NCBI GenBank assembly: GCA_016214905.1
Contig: JACRMQ010000007.1
Location: 819,695-883,694, forward strand
Length of the DNA: 64,000 bases
DNA from: Ignavibacteriales bacterium
GTDB taxonomy: Bacteria; Bacteroidota; Ignavibacteria; UBA10030; SZUA-254
Reading direction: 5' to 3'
Part shown: positions 28,853 through 38,377 of the stretch, piece after piece
How positions within the stretch are numbered: position 1 is the first letter of the stretch
Layout of the letters: the number at the start of each line of letters is the position of its first letter
Program-made: the position numbers and the translations under genes
The notes under the pieces: model-generated
Databases searched by the model: none
Told to the model about the DNA's origin: nothing
What the model saw: only the letters and a program-made list of their open reading frames with translations

Positions 28853-30931
28853 TTAGCTTGGTACCTGTGAACTTTTAAACATATTGTTATCCGGACTCAT
28901 GAAATCGTCCGAATCTATAAAACCATCTAAACTGTGATCGGCATCTCGGTAACCACTCTTGAACATGTTGTTGTCCGGACCCATGAAATCATCACTGTCT
29001 ATAAATCCATCGTGTGAAGAATCACCGCTGTACATTCCGTATTTCCCGCCACTTAATGCTGCAGCCGAGCCACCGTAAAATTGTGAAATATTCGTTGTAA
29101 AATCATATAGTGCGCTCGATGCCGTTAAATTTACTGGGAATGAGGACATTATCGATAGATGGTTTCGATGATGCAAGATAATATAATAATTTCCGATTAA
29201 AACTGTTGGGAATGCAAGAAGTGAAATTCCGTCCGATTCCACTATTGTTCCATCCGATTTTACGAATCCTGCTCGTATAGCTACCCGTGTGGAAGATTGA
29301 GGTCCGGTTCTCAACTCAACAAGAATCCAATCAACTACACCGCTCGGAATTGACGATGAAAATTCTGGTCCATTGTAGTTCCATGGTGAACGATTATATG
29401 GTTGGGTGTTGGGAAGAATTGTGTTAAGCAGCGTCGTCATGGCGCCCGAATTGTACGCTCCTTGCAAAAAGATCTTCGAGTTGACAACCGGGATATCTGC
29501 TTCGAAAGTCACACGAATATTATGGTCGGTGTTAATATTATCAAAAATATAAATTGCAAGCGAACCAACAAACAGTCCGTCTACGAAAACACTATCAATG
29601 TGATATCCAAAATCAGCGATCATAGAATATGATTGAGAACTCCCATAATTAAAAACTAACGAGCCGGCCGGAGAAATAGTTCCGTTCGCATCTGCTACTG
29701 CATTGATTGTATATGAGTTGATTGAGAAAAATGCCTCTATTGAATGATTATCTGTTATGTTGATAAATGTATAACTGGAGATTGAATCTGTTCGGATACC
29801 ATCTACTGTGATACTGTCTGTGTGATAACCTGTATCTGGTGTTATAAAAAATGTTTGAACGGAACCGTACAGCAGTTGGATAACACCGTTCGGTGTAATT
29901 GTTCCATGGTTTGCCGCGCTTGCATTGATAATGAGTGGATTAAGCTGAAATGTATCTCCGATTGCGGTTGTCAACGAATCGGCTGATGCAAACAAAACCT
30001 TTTTACCGAATGAATTAATCTGTAAATCAGCGAATATTGTTTGTCCGGTTGAATCGCTGGTTTTGGTTGAGGTTCCTATGAGTGTTCCTTGAGTTGGTGG
30101 AATAGTCAAAGTTATCTCTCTCCCCGATGAATATACATAGTTCCCGAACGTGTCTGTAATCCTAACAATTGGAGAAGGAGACAGAATTGTTCCAGCAATA
30201 CCATTAGTTGGTTGTTGTAAAAAGATAAGATTGGATGCCGCTCCAGAGACAACTGTAATGTTTCCGGAAGGTATACCTGCAACATCATTGGCTGTAGCAT
30301 GAATTTTTCCACTGCCGGTTAGATGTCCTGTGAATATTGCAGCGGAACTGTCACCATTTATCACAAGATCACTCGTTTGAACATCACCCGATAATGTTTC
30401 CACAGTCCAGGTTGCACCACGTATATTTGCGACGAAATTATTGAGCGTATCTCGAGTAATGGAATAAAGTGTAATATTTTCACCTGCAGTTATTGATTGC
30501 GATGGGATTATGATCCCGGTTCCATCGATAGCCGACTCGACTTGTAATACTACCGGCGTTCCTGCCTGAACAATAAATGTATTGCTCGTACCTACAGCAG
30601 TTCCGGATGTTTGTGTAACAGTGAATTCGAATAATCCGATATTCGAAAATTTTACTTCATGGGATGCCAGTACGCCCGCTATGAATGGATCTGTAATTCC
30701 GTTTCCATCAAGTAAATTTCCGGTACTGGAAACATCAACTGTCCCCATAAATGAATCAACAATTCCATTCACACTGTCTCTTGCAACAATTTCTATAAAG
30801 AAAGATACGCCGGCTGTTTGTTTCGGAATTTCGCTTTCGCCGACGAGTGCAATAGAAAAATGGTGAACCTGAGCAATTATTAAACTTGTTGACAGAATTA
30901 TCAGTATTATTATTTTGAAAGTTATTTCCAT
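28853..30931 (-). CDS. surface repeat protein with dockerin-like C-terminus
   Basis: 692 residues with a signal peptide (ending SLIIAQ). It shares repeats with the giant downstream protein: Big_1-like domains (about 20-330) and two InlB B-type repeats (about 335-480). Residues about 490-630 form a module common in FCB secreted proteins (YNSGAMTTLL, WNYNGPEF, VVDWILVELRTGP, HHRNHLSIMSS). The C-terminus has two dockerin-like calcium loops (GDSSHDGFIDSDD and DADHSLDGFIDSDD), each followed by FM-PDNNMFKS. There is no T9SS sorting tail. It lies 46 bp upstream of the giant adhesin, and the dockerin-like tail may dock to the cohesin-like N-terminus of that protein. Confidence 0.8.
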   Translation of the reverse strand: MEITFKIIILIILSTSLIIAQVHHFSIALVGESEIPKQTAGVSFFIEIVARDSVNGIVDSFMGTVDVSSTGNLLDGNGITDPFIAGVLASHEVKFSNIGLFEFTVTQTSGTAVGTSNTFIVQAGTPVVLQVESAIDGTGIIIPSQSITAGENITLYSITRDTLNNFVANIRGATWTVETLSGDVQTSDLVINGDSSAAIFTGHLTGSGKIHATANDVAGIPSGNITVVSGAASNLIFLQQPTNGIAGTILSPSPIVRITDTFGNYVYSSGREITLTIPPTQGTLIGTSTKTSDSTGQTIFADLQINSFGKKVLFASADSLTTAIGDTFQLNPLIINASAANHGTITPNGVIQLLYGSVQTFFITPDTGYHTDSITVDGIRTDSISSYTFINITDNHSIEAFFSINSYTINAVADANGTISPAGSLVFNYGSSQSYSMIADFGYHIDSVFVDGLFVGSLAIYIFDNINTDHNIRVTFEADIPVVNSKIFLQGAYNSGAMTTLLNTILPNTQPYNRSPWNYNGPEFSSSIPSGVVDWILVELRTGPQSSTRVAIRAGFVKSDGTIVESDGISLLAFPTVLIGNYYIILHHRNHLSIMSSFPVNLTASSALYDFTTNISQFYGGSAAALSGGKYGMYSGDSSHDGFIDSDDFMGPDNNMFKSGYRDADHSLDGFIDSDDFMSPDNNMFKSSQVPS

Positions 30932-30969
30932 GAAATCAGATTTAATGCATCATGTTTAATTAAATAAAA

Positions 30970-31338
30970 TTATATTTTAACATCTTCAAGAATTGCCCTA
31001 ATCCGTTTCAACCATCCTTTTACATCGAAAGGTTTTTGGATGTAATCGATAGCACCATACTTCATCGCTATTACAGACGATTCGACTGATGGATAACCGG
31101 TTATCACTATAACTTTTGCTTTATCATCTATTCGACGTATTTCTCGTAAAACTTCTAAACCGCTCATGCTTGCCAATCCGAGATCGAGAAGTACTAGATC
31201 AATTTTATGTTTTTGAAATATTGTTATGCCTTGAGGCCCGTCTGCGGTTGCAAATAATTTATAACCTGCATCCATTAAGATTGAGCGTTGCAACGCTAGT
31301 TGAACCTCATCGTCTTCTATCATTAATATTGTGTGCAT
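30970..31338 (-). CDS. single-domain response regulator (CheY-like)
   Basis: 122 residues: a complete receiver domain with the acidic pair in IEDDEV, phospho-acceptor Asp (LVLLDLG, about residue 52), Thr in VITGYPS and Lys in IQKPFD. There is no output domain, so it acts by protein-protein contact. It lies between the exopolysaccharide glycosyltransferases and the surface-protein genes on the same strand. No histidine kinase is adjacent. Confidence 0.92.
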   Translation of the reverse strand: MHTILMIEDDEVQLALQRSILMDAGYKLFATADGPQGITIFQKHKIDLVLLDLGLASMSGLEVLREIRRIDDKAKVIVITGYPSVESSVIAMKYGAIDYIQKPFDVKGWLKRIRAILEDVKI

Positions 31339-31403
31339 ATGTATCTTTCAATGCTTAGGTAAATAATTGCTTAATGAATGGATTGAAAGGAACGATAAAA
31401 ATT

Positions 31404-32597
31404 TTATTCCCTTTCGGTGCGTATCCATTCTGAAGTTGAATTTTTTATAAAACGTTTCGAATATAAAACTAACTTCCACACAGCATATCTTGGAATATGC
31501 AACAGTGTAATGTAAAGATCTTTATCTGCTCGTGCTGAAATTAATCCTACAAAAACATGCACCATACCAAGAAATGCAACGATTATCCAGATCATAAAAA
31601 AAGTAAAGGCATCTTGTGCATCAAATATCAACAGCATTAAGTGGATAAAGCAAATCAATAAGACACCGCCAAATAAATTTACAAAAGGTGGAGTAATTAA
31701 ATCGAGAAACAGGTCACAATATCTAAAAGATAATGATTTTACAGCTTTTTTTAGGAGGGGGAATGAATATCGTTTAATTATCGGGAATCGCCCTTTTTCC
31801 CATCTGGTTCGCTGTGTTTCAGCATTTTTTGGCAGTAATGGCATCAAAGCATAAATTGTGGTTTCTGGAGCGAAATCGACGCTTATTCCGTTTAATAACA
31901 AGATTATTCCATACTCCAAATCTTCTGTGAGAGAATAGGTATTCCAGGGAACTGTTCTTAGAGTGTCAGATTTTAAGCACATTCCGTTACCCCGAATCCC
32001 TGCAGTACCATTGAACAATTTACGCCCCAGCGGTCGGGTAAAGTTATACAAAGTAAATCCTAACCTTGTAATCTCGGAGCTCCATGCGCCGGGTTGAGGA
32101 GCTACCATATCGCTTACCTGCACTGCTTGTGCCCCGTTCTCCAAATAATAATTAATTACTTGAAGATAATTCGATGAGACAACAGTATCTGCATCTACAA
32201 TTGCTATTGCGTCAAATGTATAAGGCGGATTCAGTATTATATCGAAACACCATCTAAGTGCATACCCTTTTCCGCGTTTTAAATCGTCGCTGCGCTTAAA
32301 TACAGTTACACCTAAACTAGAAGCGATTTCAAATGTATGGTCTGTGCAATTATCGGCAACGACAATAATATTGAATAAGTCGGGTGGGTAATCAATTTTT
32401 AACAAACTTTCTATAGTTGGTCTTATAGAATTTTCTTCGTTATGTGCCGGTATAACAATGGCAAATCGTCTGGAAATTTTCGTTGTAAAATTTTTATTCT
32501 TTTTTGTAAAGAGCGACAATAAGCTTAATACGGCAAGATAAAACATAAAACCACCGAATATCGAAATCAAAATTATGTTTATTATTAATAATGCCAT
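31404..32597 (-). CDS. membrane glycosyltransferase family 2
   Basis: 397 residues. N-terminal membrane helix (1-28), then a GT2 domain with FAIVIPAHNEE, VDADT (metal-binding DxD), LTEDLEYG and QRTRWEKGR, which is the Q-x-x-R-W motif of processive or membrane-bound GT2 enzymes such as cellulose or hyaluronan synthase relatives. Two to three C-terminal helices follow. It probably adds sugars to a polyprenyl-linked intermediate on the cytoplasmic face. Only 3 bp separate it from the GNAT gene upstream, so they are co-transcribed. Confidence 0.88.
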   Translation of the reverse strand: MALLIINIILISIFGGFMFYLAVLSLLSLFTKKNKNFTTKISRRFAIVIPAHNEENSIRPTIESLLKIDYPPDLFNIIVVADNCTDHTFEIASSLGVTVFKRSDDLKRGKGYALRWCFDIILNPPYTFDAIAIVDADTVVSSNYLQVINYYLENGAQAVQVSDMVAPQPGAWSSEITRLGFTLYNFTRPLGRKLFNGTAGIRGNGMCLKSDTLRTVPWNTYSLTEDLEYGIILLLNGISVDFAPETTIYALMPLLPKNAETQRTRWEKGRFPIIKRYSFPLLKKAVKSLSFRYCDLFLDLITPPFVNLFGGVLLICFIHLMLLIFDAQDAFTFFMIWIIVAFLGMVHVFVGLISARADKDLYITLLHIPRYAVWKLVLYSKRFIKNSTSEWIRTERE

Positions 32598-32600
32598 ATA

Positions 32601-33806
32601 TCATTCTAGGAATGAACGGATGCGTCGTGAATAAAAGTAGGAATATCTTTGGATATATCTGAATAAATTGTATATGCGAAGTGTATGATGGAGGTGATAT
32701 AATATTTTAGAAAATATGTAATCATTGAAAATGAATATTTCATCGAATTGCTGATAATGATTTGTCCAATTTCTCTTCGAGTAAAGATCTCCCCAAAGTA
32801 AGTCGATACTGCTTTTATTTTCTTCAAAATATTTTTTGAAAGAATGAAGTTTTAATATGTTGCCAGGGCTGTATTTACGATATTCATCGTCGAAGCTGCT
32901 TTTTAAACCTGTAATTTTATTATTATGATCGATTGCGAAATCATAAGCAATTGCTTTGCCGTCTAAAAAAAGAAACCACAACCGAAGCCAGCCATTAACC
33001 GATGCTTGCTCGGCTATTTGTTTATAAAAATTTTTAAAAACCTTTTCATTTATCCGAACACCTCGAGACCATTTCCAGCTTCTCCGTTCGATAGATAAAA
33101 TATCGTCATACCATTTGTCGAATTCCGGTGATGACGTCATCTCCTTTATCTCTATTTCCCCGAGCTTCATCAGCTTTCGTTCCGCACTGACGATGTTATT
33201 ATAAAGATTATTCATTAGCCCTTTGTTGTACTGATCCCATGAATTTACTATGTAAATGGTAGCTCCTGAAAAAACATTTCGTTGGTGATATCTATAAAAT
33301 GTTTTCCCGGCGATATTGGCCACGGAGCTGATCGTTATGCTATCGTGCGGTATTGGATTTAGGCGCGCGTAACTCCATTCACGGTTCCGGAACTTTAAAT
33401 ATTCAATAATTGCATCAACAACGATCGGGGAGTTTGCCGATGTTGAGATAATATCCAACATACCCGAGCAATTAGTCGGGGAGTATGCATGGCTCATCAT
33501 TGAGATAAACTCGATCGAGTTCCAACCAAAACCGAAAATATTATGCCGTATTTTCATTAATGGTGCGATTCCAATAAGCTCATCGTTCTTAACCACCATG
33601 AGAACAAAAAGTTTAAGTTTATCATTTTTATGGCATTGCCACCAAGTAATCAACCATTCGTATGAGATGAACAGAGATGGAGTTGCTGAATGTAGAACTA
33701 AATTATTCCAATCATCCCGCCAGTTTTTTAAATCGTCAATGTTATCGATGAGTTTTATATTCGGCGTTTCTCGGCGGACGGTTGTATTTTGAGTCTCTTC
33801 TACCAT
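32601..33806 (-). CDS. GNAT/FemAB-like acyltransferase 1 (CelD/Acetyltransf_6 family)
   Basis: 401 residues. It has the family signature YEWLITWWQCH near residue 45, a second GNAT core with SPGNILKLHSFKKYF, and a C-terminal DLLWGDLYSKRNW. The LWG...W ending is shared with the paralogue at 37109 and not with the other three. FemAB/CelD-type proteins transfer acyl or aminoacyl groups, and exopolysaccharide loci often carry them. The acceptor here is presumably a sugar of the repeat unit. Confidence 0.8.
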   Translation of the reverse strand: MVEETQNTTVRRETPNIKLIDNIDDLKNWRDDWNNLVLHSATPSLFISYEWLITWWQCHKNDKLKLFVLMVVKNDELIGIAPLMKIRHNIFGFGWNSIEFISMMSHAYSPTNCSGMLDIISTSANSPIVVDAIIEYLKFRNREWSYARLNPIPHDSITISSVANIAGKTFYRYHQRNVFSGATIYIVNSWDQYNKGLMNNLYNNIVSAERKLMKLGEIEIKEMTSSPEFDKWYDDILSIERRSWKWSRGVRINEKVFKNFYKQIAEQASVNGWLRLWFLFLDGKAIAYDFAIDHNNKITGLKSSFDDEYRKYSPGNILKLHSFKKYFEENKSSIDLLWGDLYSKRNWTNHYQQFDEIFIFNDYIFSKILYHLHHTLRIYNLFRYIQRYSYFYSRRIRSFLE

Positions 33807-33825
33807 TATTGAAAATAATAATTAT

Positions 33826-34989
33826 CTATTGTAATATTTTCCTGAAGATGATTTTAAATGGTCTGATTAATAATTTGTCGAGAATAATTTCGTAGATAGT
33901 TCTGCGAAGCCATTGGAGAATATTTAATAATATTATTTTGATACTCGTTTTTCCCTTTTTCCAGATTTCAAATTTTGCAAATGATGTTGCTGCGCCACCC
34001 AATCGGATTTTGTATTGTTCATCCCCACCTTGAAAATCAAAATACTTATATCCCTCCGAGATAGCATCCTTAATAGCAAAACTGAGGAGTACTTTGCCCG
34101 GACTTTGATTTCCGAGCGGATGATGTCGGTCCATGCCACTGAGATAAAAGCAGCATGTGTCGTTCATAAAATATATTTGAACTGCAGCAAATCGTTTTTC
34201 GTCTTTCTTGAAAAAATATAACCGCGCGTTCGTTTCAAGTTGATGTTGCGTTGTAAGAGTTCTGTGGAATTCTTTAAAGCGGGAAGACGAGTAATAGCCG
34301 GCAATTCCTTTCTCTTCCCAAACTACCGTATGCAATTTCACGAAGTCACTGAAGTCTTGATCGGTGATATTTTCACCTTTAAGAACTTCGAGTTCCACTT
34401 TATCTTTGTTGAGAGCACGCATCCGCCGTTGAAGGAGATGATTCTCGTTTGGTGAAATAGATTCAAGATATTTATCCCACGAATTGGGCAGTGGCATCAT
34501 AATCCTGGTAATACAATCAGGAGCGTATTTCGTTTTTATACCAACATTTTTCATTTTGCCAATTAAACTTAACATCGAATTTGATTTCGGAGAAAATCGA
34601 AACATCGAAATTAATTCGCATTCATTAGCTCGCAGTTGATTAATGCAGAATTCCTTAAATGCTTCAATAATTTTTGAATCGAAATTTGGATTAATCAGAG
34701 GCGCATACTCGCCATATGTTTCGTAAATTCCAATAAACCGCATTCTTTTAAGTTTTGTGACACCTAAACTTAAATATTCAAGATGAAACGGAATCAGACC
34801 AACGAGTTTATTGTCCTCCCAAAAAGTTACGATCCGGAGCTCATAGTTCGGTTGATAATATATTTTCCACCATTCGTAATTCCATCTATAAGATTGGAAA
34901 ATAGTGCCGTTCGCTTCGCTGTGAAGAGTTGTCCACTTTTGTTGCAATTCTTGAAAATCTTTGACGGTATTGATTAACTTTATTATCAC
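33826..34989 (-). CDS. GNAT/FemAB-like acyltransferase 2
   Basis: 387 residues from a GTG start (GAGGATATAAA before it) that overlaps the stop of the upstream gene in a GTGA junction, so translation is coupled. It has the signature YRWNYEWWKIYY, QSPGKVLLSF and DFQGGDEQYKIRLG. The GDExYK ending places it with the paralogues at 35747 and 41545. Expected to act on a polysaccharide precursor in the cytoplasm. No transmembrane helix is obvious. Confidence 0.78.
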   Translation of the reverse strand: MIIKLINTVKDFQELQQKWTTLHSEANGTIFQSYRWNYEWWKIYYQPNYELRIVTFWEDNKLVGLIPFHLEYLSLGVTKLKRMRFIGIYETYGEYAPLINPNFDSKIIEAFKEFCINQLRANECELISMFRFSPKSNSMLSLIGKMKNVGIKTKYAPDCITRIMMPLPNSWDKYLESISPNENHLLQRRMRALNKDKVELEVLKGENITDQDFSDFVKLHTVVWEEKGIAGYYSSSRFKEFHRTLTTQHQLETNARLYFFKKDEKRFAAVQIYFMNDTCCFYLSGMDRHHPLGNQSPGKVLLSFAIKDAISEGYKYFDFQGGDEQYKIRLGGAATSFAKFEIWKKGKTSIKIILLNILQWLRRTIYEIILDKLLIRPFKIIFRKILQ

Positions 34990-35750
34990 TTTATATCCTC
35001 GAGGATTCTCTTACTAGCAGGATGGCAGTAGATGATGGCATTCCACCATCGTTGTCGGATATTTTTAACAACCACATCCATATCGAGCGTTCTGATGTTT
35101 GAGACTAATTTATTGATTTTTTCGATATCTGCAAGATTATCGATTGCTCTGTTCAGTATTATGATTCCTTTCGGTGTCAGTAAATTTTTGAATTTCCGGA
35201 TTAACTTTAATTGATCGATGAAGTTGATTTGGTTTTCATTATTATAAACATCATCTATAATTATGTCGAATATCCTGTTTTCATTACCGAACAGTTCGAA
35301 TATTTTACTCGCCGATATGTTCCTGATTTCTATGTTCGAGATATTATCCACAAAAAAATACTTTTTTGCAATCTCGATGATGATAGGGTCTCGTTCAATA
35401 ACCGTAATAGATTTTGGTTTAAGTCTTTTTTGAATTAATGCTAAAGAAGAACCGCCCCCCAACCCTAACAAGAGAATGTCGGGTTCAGGTGTAAGAGAAT
35501 ATGGAATTCGAGACATTCTTCCCCAGTATTCTCTGTTCAACTCACCGAAATTTATTCCGGTGGTGATATATGAATGTGTTGCGCCGTCGATAGTAAGAGA
35601 ACGTTCGGCACCAAGATCAGATACCCGAATATTTCCTGAAATGGGGGATTGAGTTTCCAAAAGAATAACAGGTTTAAAAAAACGAGTGCGAAGACGATGA
35701 ATAATTCGATTAATCCGCAATCTGGAAAAATATTTTACAAAATTTGTCAT
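34986..35750 (-). CDS. spermidine-synthase-like SAM-binding protein
   Basis: 254 residues with the Rossmann fold of the spermidine synthase/methyltransferase superfamily: LLLGLGGGSSLALIQ (nucleotide loop), ITVIERDPIIIEIA (acidic ribose-binding strand), and DIIIDDVYNNENQ (active-site region). Such proteins in polysaccharide loci may be methyltransferases or aminopropyltransferases; the substrate cannot be told from sequence. It overlaps genes on both sides by 4 bp, between two GNAT proteins, so it works with them. Confidence 0.8.
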   Translation of the reverse strand: MTNFVKYFSRLRINRIIHRLRTRFFKPVILLETQSPISGNIRVSDLGAERSLTIDGATHSYITTGINFGELNREYWGRMSRIPYSLTPEPDILLLGLGGGSSLALIQKRLKPKSITVIERDPIIIEIAKKYFFVDNISNIEIRNISASKIFELFGNENRIFDIIIDDVYNNENQINFIDQLKLIRKFKNLLTPKGIIILNRAIDNLADIEKINKLVSNIRTLDMDVVVKNIRQRWWNAIIYCHPASKRILEDIK

Positions 35751-37099
35751 TGATTCATCTCGTTAATATTTTTCCGTTTTTCAACCGGAGAATGACGACC
35801 GATGAAATTCAATCCAAGTCGTGTAAGATTACACATAATCATGAATATATATTTAGTTCGATCGGTTATGGACCTCGGTTTAGTGAGCAAGAACCTTCGG
35901 TATTCATAATACTCTTTTTTAACACGATTGCGGCATTTTCCGCCGAGTTCATAAAGGAGGTAGAGCCAAAATCCGGGTGATCTGCTAATTCTATTCGGTT
36001 TAATGCGTAATAGATAATTTTTTCGAAACGTGGCTTCCCATTCCGAAAATTTGTACGGTTCGTCGCCCCGCATATAATCGAACACTTCCATATTTTCTTT
36101 AATGCCGTCTGCCATAACGATACTTCTCAAAAATAGTCCCGGGCTGAAACGCATAACGTCTTCCGTACCATATGCGTTGCTTTGATACATGTACATTCGT
36201 TTCTTAAAATAAAATCCATAACTCGTCGCGACCGGTTCGTTATTTATCCGGAGGATATAAATCCGGAGCCATCCATTATGTGCGAATTTTTTTGAGAATT
36301 CGAGGTGGAATTCCTTATGCATTGAACTGTCGAATGCACTCGGATGTCCGAGACTTTTCCATCGTTTGCCATGGATGTCGGAAAATTCATCTATCGCTTT
36401 TTGTAAATTATCCGTTTCACGGGTGTAAAGATCAATCGATGTGTGATAATTACTCTGAAGTTTTTTGACTTTACGTTTAAAGTTATGTCTACTAGTTGAT
36501 CCCATATTCTCGATGAGCAAGTCCGGAGAATTTGGAAGAGATACTTGCGGACAGATGTTCCCCTGGTATTTGATTAATTTCAATCTATATTTTTCAGTGA
36601 ACCGGGGAAAATGTTGAACTGTTTGTGTTTCTTCGTTTACATCTTCTATGTCGAAAAGATTCCATGCGGAACCGGAAGATGCAAGATAGTTAGCGAATCG
36701 TTCGAAGAGATAATCTTCATGGCCCGGCAGGATGATGAAATTTACATAATCGCTCAAACCTCTTCCTAAAAATTGCAATCGCTTTGCGACCGGAATGCCG
36801 GCTATCTTTACCGTTTCTAAAAATAAGGGAGCAATTCCTTCAATCTTATCGTCGCAATAAAATACCAATATGTGAAGTTTGAAATTTGGTTTGACAAAAT
36901 ATTTCCACCAAGTGCGAAGCCATTCATAACTTTGATAAATTGTTACATCCGATTCGTTGAAAAGTTTTGTCCAATCATTTTCAAGGGCGTCGAAGTCAGT
37001 GGTGCTGCCGACTATTCGCATCTGTCTCTTTATATGTATTGAATCCGGTTTCTGAGATTGAACCGGCGATTGGGTCGGATGCTCAATTTTTGAAATCAT
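35747..37099 (-). CDS. GNAT/FemAB-like acyltransferase 3
   Basis: 450 residues, longest of the five. It has YEWLRTWWKYF, then FSPGLFLRSI and MRGDEPYKFSEW. The first 30 residues are a Pro/Gln-rich extension absent from the others. The C-terminal 70 residues are basic (KEYYEYRRF). The RGDExYKF ending matches the paralogue at 41545. Presumed acyl or aminoacyl transfer to a sugar. Four-base overlap with the spermidine-synthase-like gene downstream. Confidence 0.78.
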   Translation of the reverse strand: MISKIEHPTQSPVQSQKPDSIHIKRQMRIVGSTTDFDALENDWTKLFNESDVTIYQSYEWLRTWWKYFVKPNFKLHILVFYCDDKIEGIAPLFLETVKIAGIPVAKRLQFLGRGLSDYVNFIILPGHEDYLFERFANYLASSGSAWNLFDIEDVNEETQTVQHFPRFTEKYRLKLIKYQGNICPQVSLPNSPDLLIENMGSTSRHNFKRKVKKLQSNYHTSIDLYTRETDNLQKAIDEFSDIHGKRWKSLGHPSAFDSSMHKEFHLEFSKKFAHNGWLRIYILRINNEPVATSYGFYFKKRMYMYQSNAYGTEDVMRFSPGLFLRSIVMADGIKENMEVFDYMRGDEPYKFSEWEATFRKNYLLRIKPNRISRSPGFWLYLLYELGGKCRNRVKKEYYEYRRFLLTKPRSITDRTKYIFMIMCNLTRLGLNFIGRHSPVEKRKNINEMNQ

Positions 37100-37108
37100 T
37101 GATTTAAG

Positions 37109-38323
37109 TTACTGCCCCTTTCTGTTTAGTTGATCCATACGGGTTAACTCTGAATTTTTTAAAAAGATTTTGAACTTTCTGAGCAATCTATCTCGATATT
37201 CCTGAAAAATTCGTCTTACAGTAAAAAAGTGCATTTTAACCAGTACAAGAAACAGGAATCGCGAAAACCAGTCTTTGTTGAAAATTACAATTTCGATGTA
37301 TGGTTTCGTTATAGGGAGCCAATGCTGTTTGGCAGTTGTCATTCCCCATAACATATTTATGGAATTATATTTTTGTTCGAAGGCATATTCAATTTCTTTC
37401 GCAAGCAGTATATTGCCGGGACTATATAAATGATATTTTGAGTCGTAACTGCCTTTTAAACTTACGACTGAATTATTGAATAAAATATTATAATCATACG
37501 CGATATATTTGCCTGCTACACTCAGTAGCCATAATTGAATCGTTACATCACCAACACAATTACCGGGAAGCCGGTAAAAGAAGTCACGGAACGCGGTTGA
37601 ATTAATGCTGATCCCGACATCCCACTTCCAACTCCTTTTTTCAATATCCAAAAGTGTTGCCATGTGATATTGGAGATCACTTTTCGTTGTGTACAATTGA
37701 ATGTCTATTTTACCAACTGCATTTAATTTTTTTTGTGCGGCATTTAGTTGTTTCCTGAAATTTCTTGAAAGAGATTTGAAATAGTCGGGCCATGAATCGC
37801 TAATCCTGAGAATTACGTTATCAAAGACAACTTTCGCGTCATTAATGAAACCTAATGCGCGAGAGGCAATTTTTACATGCTCGATGTTTGGCGAATCACC
37901 TGAAATCGGATTGAGGTGAATGAAATGCCAATGAAAATTATCTTTTAAAAATTGAATTATCGCTTTAAATAAATCATCATTGCTGTTCGGAGTAATAAAA
38001 TCGAACGCCGCTGTAATGCTCGAAGGTGAATCAGCGTAACGCGACATTGAGAGAAATCTTATTTCCCGGATATTTAGAAATAGAAATCTATCTTTCACCA
38101 GCATGAACGGTGCAATGCCTATAATATTACCTTCCTTTTTGATAACTAAGACAATTAATTCTTTATCATCATCTTTCATGCAATGCCACCACGTTGTCAA
38201 CCATTCGTAAGTTAAACAAGGTGAATCTGTCCCTACCTGTTTAACAAGTCTATCCCAATCAGTACGAATTGCTGTAAGCTGCTCAAGAGATTTTAGCGCT
38301 TCTATTTGATAAATGTTCGACAT
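37109..38323 (-). CDS. GNAT/FemAB-like acyltransferase 4
   Basis: 404 residues. It has YEWLTTWWHCMKDD, YSPGNILLAKEIEYAF and NMLWGMTTAKQHW. With the protein at 32601 it forms the LWG...W subgroup, and the two are alike across their length (for example WDVGISINSTAF here and WSRGVRINEKVF there), so one is probably a recent duplicate. C-terminus is basic and amphipathic. Nine bases separate it from GNAT 3. Confidence 0.78.
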   Translation of the reverse strand: MSNIYQIEALKSLEQLTAIRTDWDRLVKQVGTDSPCLTYEWLTTWWHCMKDDDKELIVLVIKKEGNIIGIAPFMLVKDRFLFLNIREIRFLSMSRYADSPSSITAAFDFITPNSNDDLFKAIIQFLKDNFHWHFIHLNPISGDSPNIEHVKIASRALGFINDAKVVFDNVILRISDSWPDYFKSLSRNFRKQLNAAQKKLNAVGKIDIQLYTTKSDLQYHMATLLDIEKRSWKWDVGISINSTAFRDFFYRLPGNCVGDVTIQLWLLSVAGKYIAYDYNILFNNSVVSLKGSYDSKYHLYSPGNILLAKEIEYAFEQKYNSINMLWGMTTAKQHWLPITKPYIEIVIFNKDWFSRFLFLVLVKMHFFTVRRIFQEYRDRLLRKFKIFLKNSELTRMDQLNRKGQ

Positions 38324-38377
38324 TTAAAGTTCTATTGAAATGATTCGCTTATGATAATTGTGACGATAATAATGTTT

